64,000 nt of DNA, taken from positions 39,043,335 to 39,107,334 of the forward strand of contig CM036191.1 in NCBI GenBank assembly GCA_020631735.1, given 5' to 3'. Below are positions 28,801-39,613 of this stretch, one piece after another (position 1 is the first letter of the stretch; the number at the start of each line of letters is the position of its first letter). The notes beneath the pieces are model-generated. The model worked only from the letters and a program-made list of their open reading frames with translations. It was not told the DNA's origin and ran no database searches. The translations under genes and the position numbers were made by a program. The stretch is from Saccharum officinarum (taxonomy: Eukaryota > Streptophyta > Magnoliopsida > Poales > Poaceae).

Positions 28801-29667
28801 TCTTGCTTTTCAACGTGCATATCAGCATATGCTCTGTTCTGTTCTCTTCTCTGACAGTGCTCTAGTCTCTACCCTTTTAGCTACAAAGGGGAGAAAATGG
28901 ACTTAGCAGAGAGAGATGACGCTGGCGATGCTAATGGGGCATGCGCCCTTTAAGTAGTAGGGGTCCCTTGGTGCACTAGCTACAGTATCAGTATCAAGGG
29001 CAGATGTTTGGTCTGTACTCTGTTCTCTGTACCTATGGACCGCTGCTTTGCCAAAGCAAGATAATATATCATGCACATATATAACACTACTCCTACACAG
29101 TAGTGAACAACAAGATATATGTCTAGCTGCTAAATGGCTTGTCCTTGTGTGCACCGTACCTATGGGATATGGCATTTTGATTTTTTTTTTTTGGAAAGAT
29201 CAGTGGAATTTGGCTTTCAGTGCACGAATAAATAACTGGAGTTAGCTATAAGCAGGTGCTAATTGCTAAAACATAGGGCGGGGGCTACCATGCATCCTGT
29301 ATGTATATGTTGGTAACTTGGTATACAATGCACATCTGTCGTGCCATGGGACTGTAACTGTTGACAAAGCAGTGCAACAGTCTGCCTAGACCAGTTGGTT
29401 ACCGCCTTGCGCATGACACTCTGTTTTCTGAACATCAGTGTTCCCCGCTACAGCATGGTTGCCTGAATGCCTTGTTGTTGCGTTTGAGTACATTGTAAAG
29501 TATTCTACTACTCTTTGGAAACGTACCCACAAATTTCGTCCCGAAAACATGCATGGGGAGTGAGTGTGCGAGGGTATTCTGTTTCCACATCACCTCCCGT
29601 TCTCGATCAATTCCCAACGCCTCAAGCCCTCATCAAGGCCGTACAAACTGGGCACTTCCGCGCTTCA
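25886..29667. other. Upstream flank of the xylosidase, no gene recognised
   Basis: The stretch is mostly AT-rich, with small open frames lacking known domains (for example plus 27534-27854 and plus 28078-28416). It holds the tandem repeat at 26502-26663 and an imperfect TTCC repeat near 28741. Distal regulatory DNA for the xylosidase could lie here, but no specific site can be assigned. Confidence 0.4.
26502..26663. repeat. Imperfect tandem repeat, unit about 80-90 bp x 2
   Basis: Copies start AAACTACTCTGAGGTTTGT (26502) and AAACTACTGTGAGGTTTGT (26592). Both continue GCTGATGTTAGT, CACCATA or TACCATA, AAGGTAACA and TCTTTTGTTGCAAGGG. Copy 1 has about 18 extra bases. Confidence 0.85.
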
Positions 29668-29910
29668 GGCGGCGTTCACTTGCCATGCGTACATAAAATA
29701 TTTCCTCTTTCATCCATCACATCGAATCTTTAGACGCATGTATGAAGCATTAAATGTAGGTAAAAAAAATAACTAATTGCATAATTTGTCTGTAAAGTTC
29801 GAGACGAATCTTTTGAGTCTAATTAATCTATGGTTAGACAAATTTTACCAAATAACAACGAAATGTGCTACAGTAACTTTTCACCCAAATTTTCTCAACT
29901 AAACACAGCC
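29668..29910. mobile_element. Tourist-like MITE (243 bp)
   Basis: TCA flanks both sides (29665-29667, 29911-29913). The ends GGCGGCGTTCACTTG and CAACTAAACACAGCC pair imperfectly. Interior words CACATCGAATCTTTAGACGC, GAGACGAATCTTTTGAG, ACCAAATAACAACGAAA and GTGCTACAGTAAC place it with the MITEs at 12269 and 31668. Confidence 0.7.
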
Positions 29911-30394
29911 TCAATTCCACGCGTGCATCACCTGTAGGCTGTAGTGATCTCTACGACTCTACCATGACCCAACTGGAACTGGATTGCTTCGTGCCTTCGT
30001 GTCTCATGGAATTCCGCGGCTTCTGTCGCTGTAGCGGTGTAGCCGCCTGTACCTGTGAAGGGGTTGGCACCAGCTTATGACTCAGGCTACCTGTCGTTGT
30101 AGCTAAGCCACAGCACAGCCCATGTGACGGTGACGCTGACCGGTGGGCCCGGTGCTGAGCCAATCAAACAGATGCTAGACGATAAGATGGTACTGTGCTA
30201 CCCTACGTATGCCTCCATGGTCCATACGTACAACAAGGCTTGCAGCTGGTGTGGGTGACGACTGATGAAGGGAACCAAGGAGATCGATCGATGTATGGCC
30301 ATGGACGAGTTGAGTGAAGGAGACTCCAGTCCACAGCAACAGCAATGATGATGAGTGGTACGTACCGGACTGTCTGTACGTATACGCCTTCTTA

Positions 30395-31458
30395 GACTGT
30401 CCGCACCGCGTGCGGTAAACACATACTGGAGGATGGCTTTACAGGAAAAAAGCTTGCAACGGGGTTCGCTAACCGGCTCGCTATACAAGTGGACGGCCGC
30501 GTGGCCGCTACTCCTAGCCGAGGTACGGAGCATACGCTACGCGCCTGCCTCGGCCCCACCACGCTCCTACCACTGCTGCCGGCCGTTGCCCGTCGCGCCG
30601 CCGGAGAGGGAGGAGGAGAGGGCCGCTTCTGCTTCCACATCTGTGAGGTGGCGAGCAGGGTTGTCGCGAGCTCGCGCGCTCGCCCGGCCGGAGAGGGAGA
30701 AGGGCAGCTGCTCGCGAGGCTAGAGAGGGAGGAGGGGCCTCGATTCGACGCCGCCGTACCTCGATTCGATCCGGCGCAGGCGCGGCATGCACCTCGATTC
30801 GACGTCGCCGCACCTCGGCCCACGCGAGGAGCTCCGCCCGCCGCGCACGCTGCCCTCGTGGCCGCGCGCCCGCCCGCCGGAGTACGCCGTGCGCCGGAGC
30901 AGGGCCACCGCATGGGTCAAGCTCCTCCTCCGGGTCCGCCAGCGGTCGCGGGCGCGGGTGCAGTCGCGGTCGAGCTCCTCCTCCTCGGTCGCCGGAGGCA
31001 CGGCGCACGCTCGCCGAGGCACGCCGCACGCCGGGTAGGGAGCCTGCGAGCTCCATGGCCACGAGGAGGGAGAGGCGGGGGCGGGGCTCGCCGGCGCGGG
31101 GAGGGAGAGCCCGTGCCGGCCCGCCACGCGCTCGCGTCGGCGCCGCGCGAGGACGCGAGCCCCGCCGCCGGCCACGCGGGCCGCCGAGAGAGAGAGCGGA
31201 GAGAGAGAATGGGGAGGGAGGGCGTGCGGTCGAACGGATAAAGGAGGAGAGGGGAAAAAATAAAAGGAAAGAAAAGAAAAGGAAAGAAAAAAAGAAAAAA
31301 AAAGAAAAAATCTGACAAGTGGGCTCCACAGTGGATAGAATATGATATAGAGTATGAATGGATGTGGGAGAAATTGATATAGAGGATGAAATCTCGATAA
31401 CTAAGACGAAATATTTTTTTTAAAGGATAAATTTAGAGTACGACGAGTGCGGATAGTC
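30395..31458. mobile_element. PIF/Harbinger-like element with GC-rich core, copy A
   Basis: The ends GACTGTCCGCA and TGCGGATAGTC are inverted, and TTA flanks both sides (30392-30394, 31459-31461). The right 150 bp match the MITEs at 21568 and 24694. Inserted in the body is about 750 bp of GC-rich DNA (30490-31240), open in several frames on both strands, with repeated CCTCGATTCGA words. The translations are Arg/Ala/Pro/Gly-rich and unrecognised. It could be captured gene sequence or an unusual expansion. Confidence 0.65.
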
Positions 31459-31667
31459 TTATCCGTTGAGCAAATAGGGCGATGGGCGAAACGCCTGGTG
31501 CTCCACTGCTGCTCCGTATATATATATATATATCCATATCCGTATGCCATGCAGATCGATCGGTGGTGACATAACATATTCACACACATATGTTTGGCTG
31601 CTTGCTTTCTGTATCATCGTCTATCAGCGGTACAGTCAGTGACGAAAGAGGAACGAACGTACATTTA

Positions 31668-32012
31668 GGCCCAGTTTAGTTCCTAATTTTTTTTTGTCTC
31701 CACCCATCACATCGAATGTTTAGACACGTACATGGGATACTAAACGTAAATGAAAAAAAACTAATTACACAGTTCTCAGAAAAATCACGAGACAAATCTT
31801 TTAAGCCTAATTAGCCTATGAAAAGCCTTAGGTGCTACAGTAACCAACATATGCTAATGACGGATTAATTAGTATCATTAGATTCGTCTCGCAGTTTCCT
31901 GACGGGTTCTATAATTTATTTTTTTATTAGTATCTGAAAACTCCTCCCGACATCATTCCGACACATCCGATATAACATCCAAAATTTTTCTTTTCACGGA
32001 CTAAACGCATAC
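31668..32012. mobile_element. MITE (345 bp), copy A
   Basis: TTA flanks both sides (31665-31667, 32013-32015). The left end GGCCCAGTTTAGTTCC pairs imperfectly with GGACTAAACGCATAC. Interior words CCCATCACATCGAATGTTTAG, CACGAGACAAATCTTTTAAGCC and GGTGCTACAGTAACC tie it to the other MITEs. An inner inverted part (GATTCGTCTCGCAG) also occurs. Confidence 0.7.
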
Positions 32013-32430
32013 TTAGTATTCGTGTTCACGCCTACACTTTGACCTGCTGCTGCCTGCCCTGCCTGCCTGCCGCCGCCGCTTGTGTGGGTGAAGCTTTTGA
32101 TCATTTGGGAATAGACAGAGAGCTGGTAGAAACGTACATCGCTCTGTAAATCAACAGTTTGATATAAATAAAATAGGTGGTATCTTCAGCGGAATTAATT
32201 GGTGCAAACACATACGTAATAATTTATTAGAGAAACGGCGCCGCTAGCTCCCGGACGTCCGGACGCTCCCACCATCCGGACGCCCGTGCCCGCCCCACCT
32301 AGCACATAAGCAATCATAACCTCTTTGTTCTTATTGTCTTTGGCTTATGTGAACCAAGCATGATCGAAAACCTCATCTCTTAAATCTACTTACTCAAGGT
32401 GTTGTCATCAATCATAAAAAAATAGGATAT
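32013..32430. other. Flank of the Sirevirus insertion, no gene
   Basis: AT-rich and moderately GC-rich DNA with a CTGCCTGCC run and CCGGACG words near 32255-32285. The five bases before the Sirevirus LTR are GATAT. Its partner target duplication is not in the window. Confidence 0.4.
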
Positions 32431-32867
32431 TGAAAGCATCTAGGCCCCTAGAGTGAGTTTCGATAATTGATGACAACGCAATATTACTATGACTAACGTG
32501 TGTTTTGCAGAAACTTTTGTAAGTTAGGTCATGGTAATGGTGATTGTTTGGGCACTATGGTTTTCATGCCCCTTAATGGAAATCGTTTCGGTTTTCAAAG
32601 GATTAACGGCAAGGTTAAGGACAAACTAGTTCTAAGTGCCGTTTGGTGTTGGAGAGGCATTTAGAGTAGTTTAGGACTTCGTTTTTCTCCTTTGGCCGTA
32701 CTATAAAGGGGGCATGAGCGGGTAGCTTGATCTAGGTGAGTCTATTTATTTAGGTGTGGTGCACACTTGTCAAACTTAGCACTAGGTAGCTCAGGTGAAG
32801 CCCAAAGATCATTTGGAAGAAACTTGGTTCAGGTTGTGTCGCGATCCGGAGTAATTTAAGCCATTTC

Positions 32868-33215
32868 TCTTTGACCGGATGCGGTCTTTATCTTGACCGG
32901 ACGCGTTCGGTCAGTGCAGTGGACAGAAGTAGAAGCAACATCACCGGCCGAACGCGCAGGTGGCGCGGCCTACAGTCAGGAGAGCTAGGGTCAGTAACCG
33001 GACGCTAAGCCTGTCTGACCGGACACCACTGTGGCCGAGTCCGGTCAATGTACAGAAAGGTTCTAGAGAGGGTTTCGAGCAACCAGACGCGTTCGGTCAC
33101 CCCTGATCGGACTCGTCTGCACGTCCGGTCACTCAACACCCTTGATTTTCAAATCGACCGTTGCCACCGACCGGACGCGTCCAGTCACATCGACCGGTGC
33201 GTCCGGTCAGTACGA
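32868..33215 (+). promoter_or_regulatory. Cluster of CCGGAC/GTCCGG palindromic motifs in the Sirevirus LTR
   Basis: About ten GACCGGA, CCGGACGCG or GTCCGGTC words occur within 350 bp upstream of the TATA box. The best palindrome is GACCGGACGCGTCCAGTC at 33169-33186. Palindromic CGG-rich repeats are known from Sirevirus LTRs and are thought to be regulatory. Similar words recur after pol at 40110-40385. Confidence 0.65.
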
Positions 33216-33259
33216 AAAATGCTGAGTTGGCACTTAACGGTTGGGATTGACTTAGGAAG

Positions 33260-33267
33260 TATAAATA
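33260..33267 (+). promoter_or_regulatory. LTR TATA box, copy A
   Basis: TATAAATA lies 65-70 bp downstream of the palindrome cluster and would place the RNA start near 33295, leaving R and U5 of about 680 bp. The same box is at 52062-52069 in copy B. Confidence 0.6.
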
Positions 33268-33975
33268 CATTCCCTACCCCTCCATTTGAGCTCTCTTGCT
33301 CATTTGTTCAGCTAAGAAACACCTTTCATGTGTAAGGGAGTGCAAGAGCTCTAGTGAGGATTGAGATTTGAGAATCTGAGATTAAGGACCCTCATTAGTG
33401 ACTAGGGAGTAGCAAGTGTGCATCCACCTTCTCATTAGGCTTGTTGTGGTCAAGTGAGAGTTCTTGCTTGTTACTCTTGGTGATCGCCATCACCTAGATG
33501 GCTTGGTGGTGATTGAGAGCTTGGTAATCATCCGGCGGAGCTTGTGGATGACCCAACTCATCTTGTGAGCGGTTGTGGGTGATTCACTGTGACGGAGTGT
33601 CAAAGAATTAGCCCGTAGAGAGCACTTGATCCTCGCGCGGATCAAGGGGGAGCTACACCCTTGCGTGGGTGCTCCAACGAGGACTAGTGGGGAGTGACGA
33701 CTCTCTGATACCTCGGGAAAACATCGCCGTGTTTCTAACTCTTTACATTCAAGCAATTTACTTTCTTGCATTACTTTTGTTGCTTGATTTACATTCCTAG
33801 AATTGCCATGCTAGACTAGGATTGGAACTTAGGGTGCAAAACTTTTATCGGTAGAATCACTAGGAACACTTGTAGGCACTAGGAGTGAATTATGGCTTAG
33901 TAGGATTTAATTCTTGCAATAAAATTTAGAAAAGCTCAATTCACCCCCCCTCTTGGGCATCTTGATCCTTTCAAT

Positions 33976-33987
33976 TGGTATCGGAGC
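33976..33987 (+). other. Primer binding site of the Sirevirus, copy A
   Basis: TGGTATCGGAGC begins two bases after the LTR end. It resembles the initiator tRNA-Met site with one change (CGG for CAG), as is common in this group. Confidence 0.8.
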
Positions 33988-34033
33988 CGAGTTGCTCCTA
34001 AATTAGGCTTAACCGTCTAGAGCAAGATGTCTA

Positions 34034-35101
34034 ATGGGGAAGGACCACCTCCCATCTTTTAAGGGAGATGACTTTCCATATTGGAAAATCCACATGGAGG
34101 CGTACCTAGAAGCCATAGACGTCGGGTGTCTTGGAGCCGCCACCGAAGGGCTTCCTGAAGTCAAGGATCCCGCTAACCTCATTGGTGACGAGGAGAAGTA
34201 CGACCGGTGGAATGCAATGACAAAAAATGCACTCTGCTGTGGCCTTGGCAAGGATATCTTCAATCATGTGCGTAATGCAAAAAACGCTCATGAATTGTGG
34301 GAAAACCTTTGTGCTCTCCATGAGGGAACTAAGAGTGAGTGTGAGGAATGCTACCATATTGCTTTAAAGAAAATTAATTCATTTGAGATGCTTCCTAAAG
34401 AAAGTGCTAATGACGTGTACACTCACTTGAATGTTCTTGTAGAGGATCTCAATGCTCTTGGGCTCACTCAAATGAGTCCATCGGATGTTGTAAGGAGGAT
34501 CTTAAGTGTTCTTCCCGTTGAGAAGTATAGCCATATTATCACCGTGCTTCACCAAAGCAATCTCTCCACCGCAACACCGACACAAGTATTAGGAAATATC
34601 AATGCTCATGAGATGTACATGCACATCACTCCGAAAGAGGGTTCATCATCTTCCAAGAAGAAGGACTTGACCTTCAAAGCTATCCATGACAAGAGAAAGA
34701 AGAAGAGCCAAGCCATGATTGTGAATGAAAGCTCAAGTGAGAGTGACATAGATGATGCATCACTTGCTCTCATGGTGAAAAAGACCACCAAGATGCTAAA
34801 GAAGCTTAACAAGAGTGGCATCAAGTTTGATGGCAAGAAGAAGAAGTTCTTCACAAGCAGCAAAAGAAAACCCATATCCAAAATGGATTGCTACAATTGT
34901 GGTGAACTTGGTCATCTAGCTCATCAATGTCCTAAGCTCCCAAAAGACAAATACAAGAACAAGAACAAGGGCAAGAAAGATAAATCTAGTGATGAGGAGG
35001 ATGAAAAGAAGAAGAACAAGCCATACAAGAAGAAGGATGGAAAGAAGAAAGAATATCACAAAAAGAAGAAGGAAGGCAAAGCTTACATTATTGGTGATTG
35101 A
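34034..35101 (+). pseudogene. Sirevirus gag, N-terminal part, copy A
   Basis: The 355-residue frame begins with KGDDFPYWKIHMEAYLEAID, the start of the copia gag capsid region, and carries a CCHC zinc knuckle CYNCGELGHLAHQC at about residues 286-299, followed by a Lys-rich tail. Gag packages the element RNA into virus-like particles. An earlier ATG at 34027 lies in another frame and meets a stop after 11 codons, because the T run at about 34057-34060 appears one base too long. The true start is probably there and the copy frameshifted. A stop at 35099 cuts gag from the coiled-coil region. Confidence 0.88.
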
Positions 35102-35176
35102 CTCACCGATATTGAGTCATCATGTGAGTCCTCCGGTGATGAGAGCGACAATGAGAAAGAGAAGATCGCCGCATTT

Positions 35177-36064
35177 GTGATTGGGTCATCATTGTATTTA
35201 TCAACATCTTCACCGCCACCTTCACCGCCATCGTCACCGTTATCATCCACTACTCACCTATGCCTCATGGCCACGGGTGAACAAAAGGTACAAAATAATG
35301 AAAGTGACGATGATGATAGTGATAGTGATGATGAATTTGATGCACCTTCTTATGATGAACTTGTAAAATTGCTCAACAAATACTCTAAGGTCATAAGAAA
35401 GACTAGAAATGAAAATGATGAGCTTCAAAATGAAAATGAATCACTTTCATCTAAGCTTGAGATTGCACAAAAGACTAGTGATGAGCTTAGAGATCAAAAT
35501 GAAATTATGACTTCTACTCTCAAGGAGCTCAAAACTTCCAACAAAGAGCTTAGAGATGAACATGATAAACTTGAGAAGAAGCATGATGAGCTCAACACTA
35601 GGTACAACTTGCTAAAAGATGACTATACTTCATTGAAAGTCAATTATGATAGTCTTGTTATTGCTAATGAGCTTTCTCTTGAGACACATGATGCTACTAA
35701 CCAAGTTGTTAAGATTGATATAGCCACATCATGTGATGACTTGATTGTTAAGAGCATTGAGCAAGGTTCTAGTGTCAAAGGCAAGAAAGTGGTTGAGTTC
35801 AAAAATTATGATGATTATGTCAAGCTCAAGAGTGAAAATGAAATGCTTAGAGATGAGAACAAGAAGCTAAAAGGGTTGATGGCTCTTGAAAAGCAAACAT
35901 CAAATGAGTCACTCATTGAGGAGAACAAGAAACTAAAACAAGAGAAAGAGTATCTCAAGACCGGATTGAGCAAGTTTACAAGAGGTCAATACTTGCAAAG
36001 TGAGCTACTCATGAACACCGTCATGAAGTTGGATAGAAGTGGTATTGGTTACTTGGCAAATTAA
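35177..36064 (+). pseudogene. Sirevirus gag coiled-coil region, copy A
   Basis: The frame is very acidic near its start (ESDDDDSDSDDEFDAPSYDELV) and then forms a long heptad-like Leu/Glu/Asn/Lys region, strongly suggesting coiled coil from about residue 60 to 270. Sirevirus gag proteins are known for such a C-terminal coiled coil. It lies downstream of the stop at 35099 and ends at a TAA (36062). The protein would normally be continuous with the zinc knuckle at 36119. Confidence 0.8.
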
Positions 36065-36388
36065 GAGAAGAAGGCCAAAGCTCAACAACAACAACACACA
36101 AAGCCCAAGCCAAAGAGATGCTTTGAGTGTGGACAAGAAGGTCACTTTGCACATGAATGTCAAACTCCACCACCACAACCCTTGCCCAAGCATGCTAAAC
36201 CCTTTGCCTTGAATGCTCACTACATGCTAAGAAAGGATTCTAGTGGAAAGATGAAAGTCATGTTCTTAGGTCCCCAAATAAGAATAGGCCTAAGAAAAAT
36301 TGGGTTGCTAAGTCACTAGTTGAGAAAGTCAAGGGCCCTACTCAAATATGGGTCCCTAAGCAACAAGCTTGATCTCTTATGTGTGTAG
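36065..36388 (+). pseudogene. Sirevirus second zinc knuckle and gag-protease linker, copy A
   Basis: In the same frame as the coiled coil, just past its stop, a second CCHC motif CFECGQEGHFAHEC is encoded at 36119-36160. The frame is then lost near 36270, in a basic linker that precedes the protease. No start codon serves this piece on its own. Confidence 0.75.
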
Positions 36389-36655
36389 GTGAACTACAAG
36401 ACCGGTGGATCACATTGGGTTATTGATAGTGGTTGCACTCAACATATGACCGACGATTCTCATATGTTCGCCTCACTAGAAGAAAATAGAGAATGTCATG
36501 AGAAGATCACATTTGGGGACAACTCAAAGGGCAAAGTCAAGGGTTTAGGAAAGATTGCTATATCAAATGATCACTCACTCACAAATGTGCTATATGTTGC
36601 CTCGTTGAGCTTCAACTTGCTATCCGTTGGTCAATTGTGTGATATTGGCTACTAA
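36389..36655 (+). pseudogene. Sirevirus aspartic protease, copy A
   Basis: The active-site segment WVIDSGCTQHMTDD with the DSG triad is near the start. ITFGDNSKGKVKGLGKI and LLSVGQLCDIGY follow, the usual copia protease and pre-integrase landmarks. A TAA at 36653 stops the frame where the polyprotein should continue, and a second stop follows about 20 bases later. The protease cleaves gag-pol in working elements. Confidence 0.85.
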
Positions 36656-36676
36656 TGCTTATTCACTCCAAATTAA

Positions 36677-37558
36677 GTGGTTGTATCAAAGATGGATGAC
36701 AAGCAAGTGATATTTAAAGGCTTTAGATATAACAATCTCTATCTTGTTGATTTCACCTCCGAAGATACAAATTTGATGACATGCTTGTTCACCAAGACTT
36801 CACTTGGGTGGCTTTGGCATAGGAGGCTTGCTCATGTTGAAATGAACACTCTCAACAAGTTATTGAAGAAAGAGTTAGTGAGAGGCTTGAAAGATGTCAA
36901 GTTTGAGAAGGACAAACCTTATAGTGCATGCCAAGCCAGTAAACAAGTTGCAAATACTCATCCAACAAAAGCTTACATGTCAACATCAAGAGTTCTAGAG
37001 CTTCTACACATGGATTTGTTTGGCCCTACAACATACAAGAGCTTGGGTGAAAATTTTTATTGTCTTGTGATTGTTGATGACTACTCAAGATACACTTGGA
37101 CATTCTTTCTTCATGACAAATCCGAAGTGGCCGCTTGTTTCAAGAAGTTTGCTAAGAGAGCTCAAAATGAATTTGAAGTCAAGATCAAGAAGATAAGAAG
37201 TGACAATGGCAAAGAATTTGACAACACAAACATTGAAGCTTATTGTGATGAGACTAGGATCAAGCATGAGGTTTCATCAACCTACACTCTTCAACAAAAT
37301 GGTGTAGTTGAGAGAAAGAACCAGACTTTGATCACTCTTACAAGAACAATGCTAGATGAGTACAACACACCGGAGAAATTGTGGGCCAAGGCAATTAACA
37401 CCACATGCTATGCATCAAATCACCTTTTTCTACAAAAGTTTTTTGGCAAGACCCCCTATGAGTTGCTAAATGGGAAGAAGCTGGATGTCTCATTCTTTCA
37501 GGTGTTTGGCTGCAAATGCTACATCTACAAGAAGCGACAACACCTAGGGAAGTTCTAA
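36677..37558 (+). pseudogene. Sirevirus integrase, copy A
   Basis: HRRLAH supplies the two His of the zinc module, but the first of the paired Cys reads Tyr (PYSACQASK), so zinc binding is probably lost. The catalytic core is otherwise intact: LLHMDLFGP (Asp), RSDNGKEF (Asp) and NGVVERKNQ (Glu) of the D,D-35-E triad. A TAA at 37556 ends the frame inside the C-terminal region, which continues in frame afterwards (DFLVGYSSKSKAYRVF). Integrase inserts element DNA into the genome. Confidence 0.9.
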
Positions 37559-38125
37559 AGGCATTGTGATATTGACTTTCTTGTTGGCTACTCATCAAAG
37601 TCCAAAGCATATAGAGTATTTAACCATGCCACCGGTTTGGTTGAAGAAACATATGATGTGGAATTTGATGAATCTAACGGCTCCCAAGGAGCAATTTAGA
37701 ATTGTGATGATGTAGGTGATGAACCATTGAGAGAGGCAATGAAGAACATGCCGATGGGAGACATCAAGCCTAAAGATGATTAAGATGATACTCAAGTGAT
37801 CAATCCACCATCTTCATCACATGTGCCACATGATGATGACAAAAATGAGAGAGTTAAAAATGAAGACACTCATGTCTCTCATGAACAAGCTGAGGCACAA
37901 GCTCAAGATGTTGATGCTCCCCAACCTCCTCCTCAAGTGGTTGATAGAAGACACTCACCTCTACTTCAAGCACATCCACAAGATCTCATCATAGGGAGTC
38001 CTACAAAGGGTGTAATGACTTGATCTCAAAAGCTTGCTTATTTTATTGAACATTACTCTTTTATCTCTTGTCTTGAGCCTAAGAATGTATATGAAGCTCT
38101 TCAAGATCCGGATTGGGTAAATGCA
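37559..38125 (+). pseudogene. Sirevirus integrase C-terminus and linker, copy A
   Basis: FLVGYSSKSKAYRVFNHATG continues the integrase C-terminal region. Stops follow at 37698, 37781 and 38021. 37796-38023 is a polar linker with a QPPPQVV stretch. Copia linkers between integrase and reverse transcriptase look like this. Confidence 0.75.
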
Positions 38126-38815
38126 ATGCACGATGAATTGAACAACTTCACCCGCAATCAAGTTTGGACACTTGAGGAGAGTCCAAAAGGTGCAAGGGTC
38201 ATTGGAACCAAGTGGGTGTTTCGCAACAAGCAAGATGACCAAGGCATAGTTGTGAGGAACAAGGCAAGACTAGTTGCAAAGGGGTTCTCTCAAGTCAAAG
38301 GCCTTGATTTTGGAGAGACCTTTGCACCTGTTGCAAGACTTGAAGCCATCCGTATCCTTCTTGCATATGCATCACATCATGAAATGAGATTATATCAAAT
38401 GGATGTTAAAAGTGCTTTTTTAAATGGCTTCATAAATGAACTAGTCTATGTTGATCAACCTCCCAGGTTTGAAGATCCTAGATATCCTAATCATATTTAT
38501 AGGTTGTCCAAGGCGCTATATGGGCTTAAGCAAGCCCCTAGAGCGTGGTATGAGCGCCTTCGGGACTTCCTTATTGAGAAGGGCTTCACTATTAAGAAGG
38601 TCGACACCACACTATTCACCAAGAAGCTTAATGGGGAGATCTTCATTTGTCAAGTCTATGTTGATGATATTATCTTCGGCTCAACAAATGAAGATTATTG
38701 CAAGAAATTTGGTGAATTGATGTCGAAGGAGTTCGAGATGTCTATGATTGGTGAACTTACATTCTTCCTTGGCTTTCAAGTCAAGCAAATGAGTGAAGAG
38801 ATCTTCATCTCTTAA
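38126..38815 (+). pseudogene. Sirevirus reverse transcriptase, copy A
   Basis: The 229-residue frame has IGTKWVFRNKQD, VRNKARLVAKGF, LYQMDVKSAFLNG, LSKALYGLKQAPRAWYERL and the catalytic VYVDDIIFGS box with both aspartates. The domain looks catalytically complete up to a TAA at 38813, after which the same frame continues as EKYTKDLLKRFKMDDCKP. It copies element RNA into DNA. The single stop separates it from RNase H. Confidence 0.92.
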
Positions 38816-38851
38816 GAGAAGTATACCAAGGATCTTCTCAAGAGGTTCAAG

Positions 38852-39613
38852 ATGGATGATTGTAAGCCAATCAAGACCCCAATGCCATCAAATGGACATC
38901 TCGACCTAGATGAGGGAGGTAAACCGGTTGATCAAATTCTCTACCGTTCTATGATTGGTAGCTTGTTATATCTTACCGCATCTAGGCCCGACATCATGTT
39001 TAGTGTGTGCATGTGTGCTCACTTTCAAGCTTGCCCTAAAGAACATCACTTAAGTGCCGTAAAAAGAATCCTAAGATATCTTAAGCACACCCCAAGCATT
39101 GGTCTTTGGTATCCCAAAGGAGCTAGATTCCAACTAGTTGGCTATTCTGACTCGGATTATGTCAGTTGCAAAATTGATAGAAAAAGCATATCCGGAGGGT
39201 GCCACTTGCTTGGGAGGTCTTTAGTATCATGGTCATCTAAAAAGCAAAATAGTGTGGCTTTGTCCACCGCCGAGGCGGAATACATTGCCGCGGGGGCTTG
39301 TTGTGCACAAATCTTATATATGAAGCAAACCCTTCTAGACTATGGTGTTGTTCTTGATAAGGTACCACTTTTATGTGATAATGAAAGTGCCGTTAAAATT
39401 GCCAATAATCTAGTACAACACTCACGCACCAAGCATATTGATATCCGTCATCACTTTATAAGGGATCATGTTGCTAAAAATGATATATCACTAGAAGGTG
39501 TAAGAAGTGAAAATCAATTGGCGGATATCTTCACTAAACCTTTGGATGAAGCTACCTTTTGCAGGTTGAGAAGTGAACTCAATGTGCTTGATTCAAGTAA
39601 CTTTAAGAAATAA
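38852..39613 (+). pseudogene. Sirevirus RNase H, copy A
   Basis: This is the continuation of pol past the 38813 stop. YRSMIGSLLYLTASRPDIMF precedes RNase H, which shows GYSDSDYVSCKIDRKS, LSTAEAEYIAAGACC, LLCDNESAVKIANN and HIDIRHHFIRDH. All acidic catalytic positions appear present. The frame ends at a natural-looking stop (39611) after NVLDSS, the usual end of pol in this group. Confidence 0.92.

Larger units (their letters stand above)
32431..33973 (+). repeat. Sirevirus 5' LTR, copy A
   Basis: It starts TGAAAGCATC and ends GATCCTTTCA, so the 6-bp ends TGAAAG/CTTTCA are perfectly inverted. Length is 1543 bp. It holds a promoter TATA box (33260) and a cluster of CCGGAC-type palindromes upstream of it. 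The primer binding site follows two bases later. Confidence 0.85.
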
